Under the pieces are notes generated by a model. It was not told the origin of the DNA. It did not search any database and was given only the letters and a program-made list of their open reading frames with translations. A stretch of 64,000 bases of DNA from Clostridium pasteurianum DSM 525 = ATCC 6013. GTDB lineage: Bacteria > Bacillota > Clostridia > Clostridiales > Clostridiaceae. The stretch covers positions 1,146,384 to 1,210,383 of the forward strand of contig NZ_CP009268.1 in assembly GCF_000807255.1 (NCBI RefSeq), written 5' to 3'. Shown here piece after piece: positions 26,777 through 36,591 of the stretch. The position numbers and the translations under genes were made by a program. Each line of letters starts with the position of its first letter. Position 1 is the first letter of the stretch.

Positions 26777-27931
26777 ATGGCTAATTTGTTTGTAATACCT
26801 AAATATATATTTACAGGTAAAGATGCATTAAATCTTGCCTCAGACAATATAAAAAAACTTGGTAAAAAAGCATTAATTGTTACAGATGATATGATGGTGA
26901 AACTTGGCAGTGTAAAAAGATTAACAGATTTATTAGATTCAATTTCAGTTAATTACGAAATTTATAGTAAGGTAAATAGTGAACCAACGGATAAAATGGT
27001 TAGTGAAGGAATTGAAATTTATAAAAATGATAATTGTAATTTTTTAATAGCTGTTGGTGGAGGAAGTCCTATTGACACTATGAAAGCTATAGGTGCTATG
27101 ATAACGAATACAGGAAAAATAACTGATTATTTGGGTAAGGTGATACCCAATGATCCACCACCATTAGTTACCATTCCAACTACTGCAGGAACTGGTTCTG
27201 AAGCAACTCAGTTTACAATAATAGCGGATACAGAAAAAAATATTAAAATGCTTCTAAAAGGACCTAATCTAATGTCAACTATAGCAATTGTAGATCCGGT
27301 ATTTACTTCAACAGCACCACCTAAAGTAACAGCGGCAACAGGTATTGATGCATTAACTCATGCTATAGAGTCTTATACTTCAAGAAAAGCTCAGCCCATG
27401 TCAAATATTTTTGCACTTTCAGCAGTAAAGCGTATATTTAAAAATTTATTGAGAGCCTATAAAAATGGAGATGACATGACAGCAAGGACGGAATTATCTA
27501 TAGCAGCTTTAGAAGCTGGAATAGCTTTTAATAATGCTTCTGTAACAATAGTACATGGAATGAGTAGACCCATAGGAGCACTTTATCATGTACCCCATGG
27601 ATTGTCTAATGCCATGCTGCTCAGTGAATGTTTAAAATTTGCACTTTTAGGTGCTCCAGAAAAATTTTGTGATTTAGCTAGTGAGATAGGGGGTTATAAA
27701 GAGGGGATGAGTTATATCCAGGCAGGAAAAGTTTTTGTAGGTGAAGTGGAGAAACTTTGTAAGAGTCTTGATATACAAACCTTGGAAGAATTTGGAGTAA
27801 ACAAAGGCCTCTTCTTCAAAAATTTAGATAAGATGACGGAAGATGCCTTAGCTAGTGGAAGTCCACAAAATACTATGAGAATTCCAAGCAGTGAGGATAT
27901 AAAAGACATATATAAAGCTTTATGGAAATAA
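26777..27931 (+). CDS. Iron-containing alcohol dehydrogenase, putative 3-hydroxypropionate dehydrogenase
   Basis: This is a 384-residue group III (iron-type) alcohol dehydrogenase. The NAD(P) site is seen as AVGGGSPIDTMKAIG and PTTAGTGSEATQF, and metal ligands lie in GIDALTHAIESY, VHGMSRPIGA and YHVPHGLSNAM. It is the first gene of the inositol operon, behind two promoters and a GGGGGG ribosome binding site. Inositol breakdown through IolJ yields malonate semialdehyde, and no iolA is present to oxidise it, so I infer that this enzyme reduces malonate semialdehyde to 3-hydroxypropionate. 1,3-propanediol or lactaldehyde reductase are other possible activities. A close paralogue lies in the pyrimidine block at 44593-45741. 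Confidence 0.85.
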   Translation: MANLFVIPKYIFTGKDALNLASDNIKKLGKKALIVTDDMMVKLGSVKRLTDLLDSISVNYEIYSKVNSEPTDKMVSEGIEIYKNDNCNFLIAVGGGSPIDTMKAIGAMITNTGKITDYLGKVIPNDPPPLVTIPTTAGTGSEATQFTIIADTEKNIKMLLKGPNLMSTIAIVDPVFTSTAPPKVTAATGIDALTHAIESYTSRKAQPMSNIFALSAVKRIFKNLLRAYKNGDDMTARTELSIAALEAGIAFNNASVTIVHGMSRPIGALYHVPHGLSNAMLLSECLKFALLGAPEKFCDLASEIGGYKEGMSYIQAGKVFVGEVEKLCKSLDIQTLEEFGVNKGLFFKNLDKMTEDALASGSPQNTMRIPSSEDIKDIYKALWK

Positions 27932-28065
27932 CTATTCTGTTATTTAAAATAAATATATCTAAGTTTAAATATAAATTTATGTTTTTTAAAGTATCTCTAT
28001 AAAATATTTGTATTATCAATATCTTATTATTGAATTAGACATAAGTAGTATAATAGAAAAGAATT

Positions 28066-28079
28066 TGAAAACGATATCA
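28066..28079 (+). promoter_or_regulatory. cre site (CcpA binding) before iolJ
   Basis: TGAAAACGATATCA matches the catabolite-responsive element consensus TGNAANCGNWWNCA at every fixed position. It lies 26 bases before the iolJ start, within the operon, and suggests carbon catabolite repression. Confidence 0.6.
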
Positions 28080-28104
28080 AAAATAAAAGAGGCAGGTGAG
28101 ATAT

Positions 28105-28950
28105 ATGGCATTAGTAAGATTAAGAGAATTATTACTTCGAGCAAAAGAAGGCAGATATGCAGTAGGTGCTTTTAGTATAGCAAATATGGAAATGATAATT
28201 GGAGCTATAAAAGCTGCAGAGGAATTAAAGTCTCCAGCTATATTACAGATTGCAGAGGTTAGGCTAAATCATTCTCCATTGCATTTAATAGGTCCTCTTA
28301 TGATAGAAGCAGCTAAAAATGCAAAAGTTCCCGTAGCAGTACATTTTGATCATGGCATTACTTTGGAGAAGATAGAAGAAGCTTTAAAAATTGGATTTAC
28401 TTCCGTAATGATAGATGGTTCTAAAAATAATATTGAAGGTAATATAAGTATTACACAGCAAGTGGTGAAAGAGGCAAATAAATATGGAGCATCTGTAGAA
28501 GCAGAAATAGGAAGAGTTGGAGGCAGTGAGGATAATACAGAAAATATTGCTGTAGCTTATACTGATGAAAAGGAAGCTAAAAAATTTTATGAAGAAACTA
28601 AGGTGGATGCACTGGCAGTAGCTATAGGGAATGCCCATGGAGTATATGTAGGAGAACCTAAATTAAACTTTCAGGTACTGGATAATGTAAACAGGGCTAT
28701 AGATGTGCCATTGGTACTTCATGGTGGATCAGGTATAAGTGCAGAAGATTTTAAGAAGACTATAACTCTTGGCATAAGAAAAATAAACGTAGCTACAGCA
28801 ACCTTTAATTCTGTAGAGGAAAATGTAAGAAGACTTTATGAATTAAATAAAAAAGTAAACTATTTTGAATTGCATGATACAGAAATTGAAGGAGCCTACA
28901 ATAATGTAAAAAATCATATTGAAATATTTGGAAGCAATGATAAAATGTAA
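28105..28950 (+). CDS. iolJ: 6-phospho-5-dehydro-2-deoxy-D-gluconate aldolase
   Basis: This is a 281-residue class II (zinc) aldolase of the fructose-bisphosphate aldolase family. Marks are VAVHFDHGITLEKI with the first zinc histidine, VEAEIGRVGG, AIGNAHGVY with a zinc histidine and VLHGGSGIS for phosphate binding. Its place directly before iolC, iolB, iolD, iolG and iolE identifies it as IolJ, which splits the keto-deoxy-gluconate phosphate into dihydroxyacetone phosphate and malonate semialdehyde. I chose the ATG at 28105, with AGGTGAG upstream; the frame also has a GTG nine bases earlier. Confidence 0.88.
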   Translation: MALVRLRELLLRAKEGRYAVGAFSIANMEMIIGAIKAAEELKSPAILQIAEVRLNHSPLHLIGPLMIEAAKNAKVPVAVHFDHGITLEKIEEALKIGFTSVMIDGSKNNIEGNISITQQVVKEANKYGASVEAEIGRVGGSEDNTENIAVAYTDEKEAKKFYEETKVDALAVAIGNAHGVYVGEPKLNFQVLDNVNRAIDVPLVLHGGSGISAEDFKKTITLGIRKINVATATFNSVEENVRRLYELNKKVNYFELHDTEIEGAYNNVKNHIEIFGSNDKM

Positions 28951-28963
28951 TGGGGGTGTAGTT

Positions 28964-29980
28964 ATGAAATATATCGAATTTGATAACAGCAGAAAATTAG
29001 ATGTTATACCTATAGGAAGAGTGGCTATAGATTTTAATCCTGTAGATATAAACAGAACTTTAGCTGAAAGTACTACTTTTAAAAAATATGTAGGGGGGTC
29101 GCCTGCTAATACTGCAGTAGGACTTGCAAGACTTGGTAAAAAAGTTGGTTTTATAGGTAAGGTTTCAGATGATAGATTTGGAGATTTTGTTGTAGATTAT
29201 TTTAAAAATGAAGGAATTGATGTTTCTCAGATTTGCAGAGGGAAAGAAGGAGAATCACTGGGACTTACCTTTACTGAAATTTTAAGCCCTACGGAGAGCA
29301 GCATATTAATGTATAGAACTGGAGTAGCTGATTTAAATTTAAATGTTAGCGAAATAGATGAAGAGTATATAAAAAGTGCTAAGTCAATTATAATTTCAGG
29401 AACTGCCCTTGCAGAAAGTCCCTCAAGAGAAGCTGTATTAAAAGCTATGACCTATGCTAAAAAGAACAACACTGTAGTGATTTTTGATGTAGATTATAGA
29501 GCTTATAATTGGAAGAATAAAGATGAGATAGCTATATATTATTCAATAGTTGGTAAGAATAGTGATTTAATTATAGGCTCTAGAGAAGAATTTGATCTTA
29601 TGGAGAGTTTAATGGTGGACAGCAGTACTGATAGAGAAACTGCAGATAGATGGCTTGGCTATGGAAATAAAATTGTGGTTATTAAACATGGAAAAGAAGG
29701 CTCTACAGCTTATACAGAAGACGGCAATAGTTTTAATATAAAACCTTTCCCCGTTAAGCTACTGAAATCTTTTGGTGGTGGAGATGCTTATGGTTCTGCT
29801 TTTATATATGGAATATTAGAAGGCTGGGATGTAATAGATGCTCTTGAATTTGGAAGTGCTTCAGCAGCAATGTTAGTTGCAAGCCACAGCTGTTCAGATG
29901 CTATGCCTAAATCTGAAGATATAAAAAAATTTATAAAAGATAGTAAGGAAAAATATGGTCAAATGGTAGCTAGACTATAA
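28964..29980 (+). CDS. iolC: 5-dehydro-2-deoxygluconokinase
   Basis: This is a 338-residue PfkB/ribokinase-family sugar kinase. It has the N-terminal glycine motif KYVGGSPANTAVGLARLG and the C-terminal signature FGGGDAYGSAFIYG with the catalytic Asp. IolC phosphorylates 5-dehydro-2-deoxy-D-gluconate, making both the IolJ substrate and the likely inducer that releases the repressor. It starts 14 bases after iolJ; GGGGGTG lies seven bases before the ATG at 28964, so the longer frame from 28919 is not used. Confidence 0.92.
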   Translation: MKYIEFDNSRKLDVIPIGRVAIDFNPVDINRTLAESTTFKKYVGGSPANTAVGLARLGKKVGFIGKVSDDRFGDFVVDYFKNEGIDVSQICRGKEGESLGLTFTEILSPTESSILMYRTGVADLNLNVSEIDEEYIKSAKSIIISGTALAESPSREAVLKAMTYAKKNNTVVIFDVDYRAYNWKNKDEIAIYYSIVGKNSDLIIGSREEFDLMESLMVDSSTDRETADRWLGYGNKIVVIKHGKEGSTAYTEDGNSFNIKPFPVKLLKSFGGGDAYGSAFIYGILEGWDVIDALEFGSASAAMLVASHSCSDAMPKSEDIKKFIKDSKEKYGQMVARL

Positions 29981-30048
29981 CAATTAAATAAAAAGTACAC
30001 TTTATAGTTACTATTAGATCTAACTTAAGATTTATGGAGGTAATGAAA

Positions 30049-30837
30049 ATGGTTCATAATTTAGATGGGATAAATTATGGTGAAAACGTTTTATGTAAAA
30101 TTAATGGCGAAAATAAAGAAATGCTTATGGATATTTCTATTGATAAATTAAAACAGGGTGAACATAAAGAGTATAATGAGAAAAATAAAGAGATAGCGGT
30201 GCTTATTTTAACTGGAAAGGTTAAAATAACTTGGTTAAATAATAGTGAAATAATGCAGAGAAAATCTGTATTTGATGAAGATCCTTGGTGTCTTCATGTA
30301 CCAAAGGCTACAAAGGTTACTATAGAAGCAGAAGAAGAAAGTGAACTCATTATTCAGTGTACTGGTAATAAGGAAAGTTTTACTGCAAAATTTTATGCAC
30401 CAGAAGATTGTCAAAGTGACATATTTGGAGAAGGAACTTGGAATGGTACTGCCAGAAGAGTGGTAAGAACAGTATTTGATTACAAAAATGCTCCTTATTC
30501 CAACATGGTAATGGGAGAAGTTATAACTTATCCAGGTAAATGGTCCAGTTATCCTCCACATCATCATCCACAGCCAGAAGTTTATTATTATAAGTTTAAT
30601 AAACCACAGGGACTTGGATTATGCCTTATTGGAGATGATGCCTATAAAATATCAGATAATAGTTTTGCAACTATACCAGGGGGACTTGTGCATCCACAAA
30701 GTTCTGCCCCAGGATATGCTATGTACTATTGCTGGATGATAAGACACCTTGAAAATAATCCTTGGGTAGATAGAATAGATGTACCAGAACATAAATGGCT
30801 TTGGGAGAAAGATGTAAAAATATGGCCAGAAAAATAA
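30049..30837 (+). CDS. iolB: 5-deoxy-glucuronate isomerase
   Basis: This is a 262-residue cupin-fold enzyme. The metal site is plain in YPPHHHPQPEVYYYKF, where histidines and a glutamate bind the metal, with a further conserved histidine in GGLVHPQSSAPGYAMYY. IolB turns 5-deoxy-D-glucuronate into 5-dehydro-2-deoxy-D-gluconate. The family is usually about 270 residues, so this is full length. I chose the ATG at 30049, eight bases after GGAGG; two earlier in-frame ATGs sit on or before that ribosome binding site. Confidence 0.93.
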   Translation: MVHNLDGINYGENVLCKINGENKEMLMDISIDKLKQGEHKEYNEKNKEIAVLILTGKVKITWLNNSEIMQRKSVFDEDPWCLHVPKATKVTIEAEEESELIIQCTGNKESFTAKFYAPEDCQSDIFGEGTWNGTARRVVRTVFDYKNAPYSNMVMGEVITYPGKWSSYPPHHHPQPEVYYYKFNKPQGLGLCLIGDDAYKISDNSFATIPGGLVHPQSSAPGYAMYYCWMIRHLENNPWVDRIDVPEHKWLWEKDVKIWPEK

Positions 30838-30878
30838 TTAATAAGATAGATCATTAACAAAGTTAGGAGGATAGAATT

Positions 30879-32813
30879 ATGAGTACTGTAAAATTGACAA
30901 CAGCACAAGCCTTAGTTAAATTTTTGAACAGCCAATATATTAGTGTTGATGGAAAAGAGAGTTTTTTTGTAGAAGGAGTTTTCGCCATATTTGGTCATGG
31001 TAATGTACTTGGACTTGGTCAGGCTCTTGAGGAAAATCCAGGAAATTTAAAGGTGCATCAAGGAAGAAATGAACAGGGAATGGCTCAGGCAGCAATAGCT
31101 TTTGCAAAACAAAGCAGAAGGAAAAAAATATATGCCTGCACTTCTTCAGTAGGACCTGGAGCAGCAAATATGATAACAGCAGCAGCTACTGCCACAGCTA
31201 ATAACATACCAGTATTGCTTCTTCCAGGAGATACCTTTTCTACAAGGCAGCCAGATCCTGTACTTCAGCAAATAGAGCAAACTTATAGTGCAGCAGTAAC
31301 CACTAATGACGCTTTTAAACCGGTGTGTAAATATTGGGACAGAGTGGTAAGACCAGAACAGCTTATGAGTGCTATGCTAAATGCCATGAGAGTGCTCACT
31401 AATGAAGGGGATACGGGAGCTGTTTGTATAGCTCTTCCTCAGGATGTACAGGGAGAAGCTTATGATTTCCCGGAATATTTTTTCCAAAAAAGGGTTCACA
31501 GAATAGAGAGAAGATGTGGCACAAAAGAGGAAATAAATGATGCCGTTGAACTTATTCTAAAAAAGAAAAAGCCTCTTATTATCTGCGGCGGTGGTGCAAA
31601 GTATTCAGAAGCTGGAGAAGAATTAAAGAAATTTGCACAGGAATTCAACATACCTATATGTGAAACTCAGGCAGGAAAAAGTGCATTGGAAAGTACATTT
31701 TTATTGAATCTTGGAGGAGTTGGAGTTACTGGAAATCTAGCCGCCAATCTCATTGCCAGTGATGCAGATCTTATAATAGGAGTAGGTACCAGATTTACAG
31801 ACTTTACTTCAGGATCAAAAGGTCAGTTTAGAAATAGTGAAGTTGAATTTTTAACAATAAACGCATCAAGATATAATGCAGAAAAAATGGATGCAGTAAA
31901 GATTGTGGGTGATGCTAAAGTTTCTTTGAAGGCACTATACGAAAATCTTCATTTAAAAGGATATAAAAGTGGATACACCTCTGAAATAGAAGAGGCTAAA
32001 GATAGGTGGGAACAAGAAGTAAAAAGACTCTATGCTATTGAATTTAATGATAAGGATTTTAAACCAGAAGTTGCAGGACATAATGATGATAGTGCTAAAG
32101 AACTTTATGATTTATATAATGAAGCAATGCCTCAGACTACAGTAATTGGAGAAATAAATAAATTTCTTCAAAAGGATTATGTCATAGTGGGTGCATCTGG
32201 AAGCCTTCCAGGAGATCTTCAAAGACTGTGGCGTTCCAATGAAAAATACAGTTATCATATGGAATATGGATATTCCTGTATGGGTTATGAAGTATCTGGA
32301 GCCTTGGGAGTAAAATTGGCTGAGCCAGATAAGGAAGTTTATGCTATGACTGGTGATGGCAGTTATATGATGCTTCACTCAGAACTTATAAGTTCTGTTC
32401 AGGAACATAAAAAAATAAACGTACTGTTATTTGATAATTGTGGATTTGGCTGTATTAACAACCTCCAAATGAGTAATGGAATGGGAAGTTTTGGGACAGA
32501 ATTTAGAAGAAGAAATGAGGAAACCGGCCATTTAGACGGGGAATATATACCTATAGATTTTGCTAAATCAGCAGAAGGATATGGTGTTAAAACCTATAGT
32601 GTTAAAAATATAAAAGAATTGAGAGAAGCGTTAGCTGATGCTAAAAATCAAACTGCATCTACTCTTATTGATATAAAGATATTACCAAAAACAATGACTA
32701 ATGGTTATGAATCTTGGTGGCATGTAGGTGTTGCTGAGGTATCTAATAAAGAATCAATACAAAAGGCATATGACTCAATGAAAGAAAACCTTTCAAAAGC
32801 AAGACAGTATTAA
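30879..32813 (+). CDS. iolD: 3D-(3,5/4)-trihydroxycyclohexane-1,2-dione hydrolase
   Basis: This is a 644-residue thiamine-diphosphate enzyme of the acetolactate-synthase fold. An N-terminal pyrimidine-binding domain ([31 protein letters not shown]) is followed by a central Rossmann domain and a C-terminal diphosphate domain with TGDGSYMML and [10 protein letters not shown], the GDG-to-NN cofactor motif. IolD opens the inositol-derived ring to 5-deoxy-glucuronate. Length matches the family (about 640). AGGAGG precedes the ATG. Confidence 0.95.
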   Translation: MSTVKLTTAQALVKFLNSQYISVDGKESFFVEGVFAIFGHGNVLGLGQALEENPGNLKVHQGRNEQGMAQAAIAFAKQSRRKKIYACTSSVGPGAANMITAAATATANNIPVLLLPGDTFSTRQPDPVLQQIEQTYSAAVTTNDAFKPVCKYWDRVVRPEQLMSAMLNAMRVLTNEGDTGAVCIALPQDVQGEAYDFPEYFFQKRVHRIERRCGTKEEINDAVELILKKKKPLIICGGGAKYSEAGEELKKFAQEFNIPICETQAGKSALESTFLLNLGGVGVTGNLAANLIASDADLIIGVGTRFTDFTSGSKGQFRNSEVEFLTINASRYNAEKMDAVKIVGDAKVSLKALYENLHLKGYKSGYTSEIEEAKDRWEQEVKRLYAIEFNDKDFKPEVAGHNDDSAKELYDLYNEAMPQTTVIGEINKFLQKDYVIVGASGSLPGDLQRLWRSNEKYSYHMEYGYSCMGYEVSGALGVKLAEPDKEVYAMTGDGSYMMLHSELISSVQEHKKINVLLFDNCGFGCINNLQMSNGMGSFGTEFRRRNEETGHLDGEYIPIDFAKSAEGYGVKTYSVKNIKELREALADAKNQTASTLIDIKILPKTMTNGYESWWHVGVAEVSNKESIQKAYDSMKENLSKARQY

Positions 32814-32870
32814 ATTTGTTTAAGTATTAAAAAAATAAAATTTATAATTATTAGAATGGGGGATGTTGTT

Positions 32871-33884
32871 ATGTTGAAAATTGGAATTATAGGTGCAGGA
32901 AGAATAGGAAAAGTTCATGGAGAAAGTATTACAAAGTATGTAAAAAATGCAGAAGTAAAGGCAATTGCAGATGTATTTTTAAATGAAGCTACAGAAGAAT
33001 GGGCTAAGGATATGGGAATTCCGAATACCTATAAAGATTATAAGAAAATACTTGAAGATGACGAAATAGATGCGGTATTAATATGTTCATCCACTGATAC
33101 TCATTCAAAGATATCTATAGAAGCTATAAGGGCTGGAAAAAATGTATTCTGTGAAAAGCCTATTGACCATGATTTGTCAAGAATTAAGGAAGTCATAGAT
33201 GAACTTAAAAAATCAAAAGTTAAATATCAAGTTGGATTTAATAGGAGATTTGATCATAACTTTAAAGCAGTGAGATCAGCAGTTGCTAAAGGTAAGATAG
33301 GAGAACCTCATATACTTAAAATAACTTCAAGAGACCCTGAACCTCCATCAATAGATTATGTTAAAGTTTCAGGAGGCATATTCCTTGACATGACAATACA
33401 TGATTTTGATATGGTAAGGTATCTTTTAGACAGTGAAGTAGTGGAAGTTTATGCTTCAGGAAATGTACTTATTGACAATGCCATAGGAAAAGCCGGGGAT
33501 ATTGATACAGCTATTGTAACTTTAAAAATGAAAAGTGGAGCACTGGCAGTAATTGATAACTCGAGAAAAGCTGCCTACGGTTATGATCAAAGAGCAGAAG
33601 TATTCGGATCACTAGGACAGGTATCTGTAGAAAATGATAGTAATTCTTCAGCTGTGATATCAACTAAAGATGGAGTGACTGGCGAAAAACCATTATTCTT
33701 CTTCTTAGAAAGATATATGCAGGCTTATGCACAAGAAATAAGTGAATTTATTGATGCTATTGTAAATGATACAGAGGTTCCTGTAAATGCTGATGACGGT
33801 TTAAAAGCCGTATTAATAGGTGAGGCTGCCACAAAATCTTTAAAGGCAAACAGACCTGTTAAAATATCAGAAATAGAATATTAA
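32871..33884 (+). CDS. iolG: myo-Inositol 2-dehydrogenase
   Basis: This is a 337-residue GFO/IDH/MocA-family dehydrogenase. The NAD site is IGIIGAGRIGKVHGESI, the substrate-side lysine is in FCEKPIDHD, and DMTIHDFDMVRYL holds the catalytic Asp/His pair. It oxidises myo-inositol to 2-keto-inositol, the first pathway step. GGGGGA lies nine bases before the ATG at 32871; an ATG 15 bases earlier is in frame but lacks a site. Confidence 0.93.
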   Translation: MLKIGIIGAGRIGKVHGESITKYVKNAEVKAIADVFLNEATEEWAKDMGIPNTYKDYKKILEDDEIDAVLICSSTDTHSKISIEAIRAGKNVFCEKPIDHDLSRIKEVIDELKKSKVKYQVGFNRRFDHNFKAVRSAVAKGKIGEPHILKITSRDPEPPSIDYVKVSGGIFLDMTIHDFDMVRYLLDSEVVEVYASGNVLIDNAIGKAGDIDTAIVTLKMKSGALAVIDNSRKAAYGYDQRAEVFGSLGQVSVENDSNSSAVISTKDGVTGEKPLFFFLERYMQAYAQEISEFIDAIVNDTEVPVNADDGLKAVLIGEAATKSLKANRPVKISEIEY

Positions 33885-33913
33885 AATAATAATTTGATTC
33901 GGGGGGAATTACT

Positions 33914-34810
33914 ATGTTTAATAACGAAAAAGTAAAAGTAGGTATATGTCCAATAGGCTGGACAAATGATGATATGCCAGATTTAGGTAAGCAAAATACC
34001 TTTGAACAGGCTGTAAGTGAAATGGCTTTGGCTGGATTTAAAGGTACTGAAATAGGAAATAAGTATCCTAAGGATGTAAAGGTTTTAACTAGAGCTTTAG
34101 AACTTAGAGGACTTCAAATAGCAAGTGCTTGGTTTAGTTCATTTTTAACTACAAAACCATATGAAGAAACTGAGAAAGCATTTGTAGCACATAGAGATTT
34201 TTTAAATGCTATGGGTGCTAAAGTAATAGTAGTGTCAGAACAGGGGCATAGTATTCAGGGTCAAATGGAAACCCCAATATTTGATGGCAAGTATAAATTT
34301 AATGAAGAAGAATGGAAACTTCTTGGAGATGGACTTAATAAACTTGGTAAACTTGCAGCAGATAAAGGGATGAAAATAGTTTATCATCACCATATGGGCA
34401 CAGGAGTTCAAACTACAGAAGAAATTGATAAACTTATGAGTATTACCGATGAAAATTTAGTATACTTGCTATTTGATACAGGTCATTTAGTATATTCTGG
34501 TGAAGATCCAATAGCTGTATTAAAAAAATATATTAATAGAATTAAACATGTACATCTAAAGGATGTAAGACCAGAAATTGTTAAAAAAGTTAAAAGAGAA
34601 AAATTAAGTTTTTTAAAGGGAGTAAGGCTTGGTGCATTTACCGTACCTGGAGATGGAGCCATAGATTTTGAACCAATATTTAAAGTATTAGAGGATAGTG
34701 ACTATGAGGGCTGGTTACTGATTGAAGCAGAACAAGACCCGGCCATAGCTAATCCTCTTGAATATGCTAGGATAGGAAGAAATTATATAAAAGAAAAAGC
34801 TCATATATAA
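33914..34810 (+). CDS. iolE: Inosose dehydratase
   Basis: This is a 298-residue TIM-barrel protein of the AP endonuclease 2/xylose-isomerase-like family. Metal-site segments are [45 protein letters not shown] and [11 protein letters not shown]. IolE dehydrates 2-keto-inositol to the trihydroxycyclohexanedione used by IolD. It starts [10 protein letters not shown], as usual for IolE. GGGGGGAA precedes the ATG. A terminator-like hairpin follows the stop. Confidence 0.94.
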   Translation: MFNNEKVKVGICPIGWTNDDMPDLGKQNTFEQAVSEMALAGFKGTEIGNKYPKDVKVLTRALELRGLQIASAWFSSFLTTKPYEETEKAFVAHRDFLNAMGAKVIVVSEQGHSIQGQMETPIFDGKYKFNEEEWKLLGDGLNKLGKLAADKGMKIVYHHHMGTGVQTTEEIDKLMSITDENLVYLLFDTGHLVYSGEDPIAVLKKYINRIKHVHLKDVRPEIVKKVKREKLSFLKGVRLGAFTVPGDGAIDFEPIFKVLEDSDYEGWLLIEAEQDPAIANPLEYARIGRNYIKEKAHI

Positions 34811-34830
34811 TTATTTATAACCTCATTTAA

Positions 34831-34874
34831 AAGGACATACTGACTTCCTATGAAGTATCAGTATGTCTTATAAA
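34831..34874 (+). terminator. Terminator-like hairpin between iolE and the transporter
   Basis: AAGGACATACTGA (34831-34843) pairs with TCAGTATGTCTT (34858-34869), with an inner CTTC/GAAG pair. The trailing tract is ATAAAAAG rather than a T-run, so partial read-through or an RNA-stability role is likely. Confidence 0.5.
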
Positions 34875-34921
34875 AAGAATATATAACATAGTTTTAATAT
34901 AAATTGAAGGAGGCGTAAAGT

Positions 34922-36511
34922 ATGAGTTTATTGCCGATAATAAGTTTTTTACTGTATACGGGTTTAGTAGGGGTGTATGCATTCATGAAAACAAGAAGTA
35001 CTAATCTTGAAAGTGCGGATGGATACTATCTTGGTGGAAGAAGTTTAACGGGTGTGTTTATAGCGGGATCCATTATACTTTCAAATCTCTCTACTGAGCA
35101 GATAGTAGGTCAAAACGGAACCAGTTTTGGAAGTACCATGGCAGTTATGGCTTTTGAAGAGACCGCTCCTATTGCTTTAATAGCCCTCGCACTGATATTT
35201 TTACCTCGTTATTTAAAAAGTGGTATAACCACTATACCGGATTTTCTTGAAGAAAGATATGATAGAAAAACACGTCAAATGATATCCATATTGTTCTTAT
35301 TAGGGTATGCAGCAACTTATCTTCCTACTGTTCTCTATTCAGGAGCATTAGTACTAGATCAAATCTTTAATATTTCAGGTATGCTTGGCGTAAGTCAAAT
35401 GACTGCAGTTGCCATTACCGCTGTTTTTATAGGTATTATAGGTCTTGGATATGTTGTATTTGGAGGCATGAAAGCTATTGCAGTGTCTGACACATTAAAT
35501 GCAGTAGGACTTTTAGCTGGCGGACTATTAATACCAATTTTAGCACTTATAGCATTAGGACATGGAAGTTTTACAGGTGGAATTCATAACTTAATTACAA
35601 TGCATCCAGAAAAACTTAATGGCATAGGTGGTAGTGCTTCTGCAGTTCCTTGGCCAACAATATTCTTTGGATTATTATTTAATAATTTATTTTACTTTTG
35701 CACAAATCAAGCCATAGTTCAAAGAACTTTAGGGGGTAAAAATCTTATTGAGAGTCAAAAGGGTGCTTTATTTGCAGCTACCTTTAAATTAATAGGACCA
35801 TTTTTTCTTGTTTTACCTGGCGTAATTGCTTTTAGCTTACTAGGAAATTCAGTTCTTAAAAATGACCTTGCTTATCCAGCATTAGTTATAAGTGTTTTAC
35901 CTAAACCTTTAGCTGGATTATTTGCAGCAATTCTATTTGGAGCTATAATGAGTGCTTTCAATGGAGCAGTAAACAGTTCAGTTACACTATTTACTATGGA
36001 TTTATATAAGCCGTCAATAAATCCTAAAGCTACTGATAAACAAGTAGTTTGGGTAGGAAAAATGCTAGCACTGGCAATAGTTATAATATCTGTTATAGTA
36101 GCTCCTTTTGTATCTAAAGCACCATCAGGTCTGTATTTGTTTCTGCAGCAGATGTTTGGATTCTACAATATACCTATTATAGCTATAGTAATAATAGCCT
36201 TTTGTACAAAGAGAGTTTCAGCAACTGCAACGAGAGTAGCTACCATTATACACGTTATAATATATGCACTTTATATAATTTTCTTCTCAAAAGTAAATTT
36301 CTTATATGTATTAAGTGTATTGTTCTTTGTTAATGTAGCAGTTATGTTAATTGTAGGCAAAATAAAACCTAGAGAGACAGATTATGTACAGGTAGATTCT
36401 AAACAGGTAGATTTAACTCCATGGAAATATAGAAAAGTATATTCTGTATTCTTAATAATAGCAATGCTTTGCATATATGTACTGTTCTCAAAAATAGGAA
36501 TTGCTCGTTAA
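34922..36511 (+). CDS. Sodium:solute symporter, putative inositol transporter
   Basis: This is a 529-residue membrane protein of the SSS family with about 14 hydrophobic helices. Family marks are DGYYLGGRSLTGVFIAGS, LSTEQIVGQNG, IPDFLEERYDRKTR and FGAIMSAFNGAVNSSVTLFT, which belongs to the sodium-site helix. It imports a solute with Na+. The position in the inositol operon suggests myo-inositol; classic bacterial inositol importers are often MFS or ABC types, so this is inferred from context. GGAGGCG precedes the ATG. Confidence 0.85.
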   Translation: MSLLPIISFLLYTGLVGVYAFMKTRSTNLESADGYYLGGRSLTGVFIAGSIILSNLSTEQIVGQNGTSFGSTMAVMAFEETAPIALIALALIFLPRYLKSGITTIPDFLEERYDRKTRQMISILFLLGYAATYLPTVLYSGALVLDQIFNISGMLGVSQMTAVAITAVFIGIIGLGYVVFGGMKAIAVSDTLNAVGLLAGGLLIPILALIALGHGSFTGGIHNLITMHPEKLNGIGGSASAVPWPTIFFGLLFNNLFYFCTNQAIVQRTLGGKNLIESQKGALFAATFKLIGPFFLVLPGVIAFSLLGNSVLKNDLAYPALVISVLPKPLAGLFAAILFGAIMSAFNGAVNSSVTLFTMDLYKPSINPKATDKQVVWVGKMLALAIVIISVIVAPFVSKAPSGLYLFLQQMFGFYNIPIIAIVIIAFCTKRVSATATRVATIIHVIIYALYIIFFSKVNFLYVLSVLFFVNVAVMLIVGKIKPRETDYVQVDSKQVDLTPWKYRKVYSVFLIIAMLCIYVLFSKIGIAR

Positions 36512-36517
36512 AATTTA

Positions 36518-36531
36518 TGAAAACGATTATA
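36518..36531 (+). promoter_or_regulatory. cre-like site before the enoyl-CoA hydratase gene
   Basis: TGAAAACGATTATA matches the catabolite-responsive consensus except for T instead of C near the end. It lies about 60 bases before the ATG. Weaker than the site before iolJ. Confidence 0.35.
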
Positions 36532-36591
36532 TTGTTAATGTTAAAGGATTTTAAATAAGAGTTATTTATAGTTTAGAGGAGGAAGTTTATC

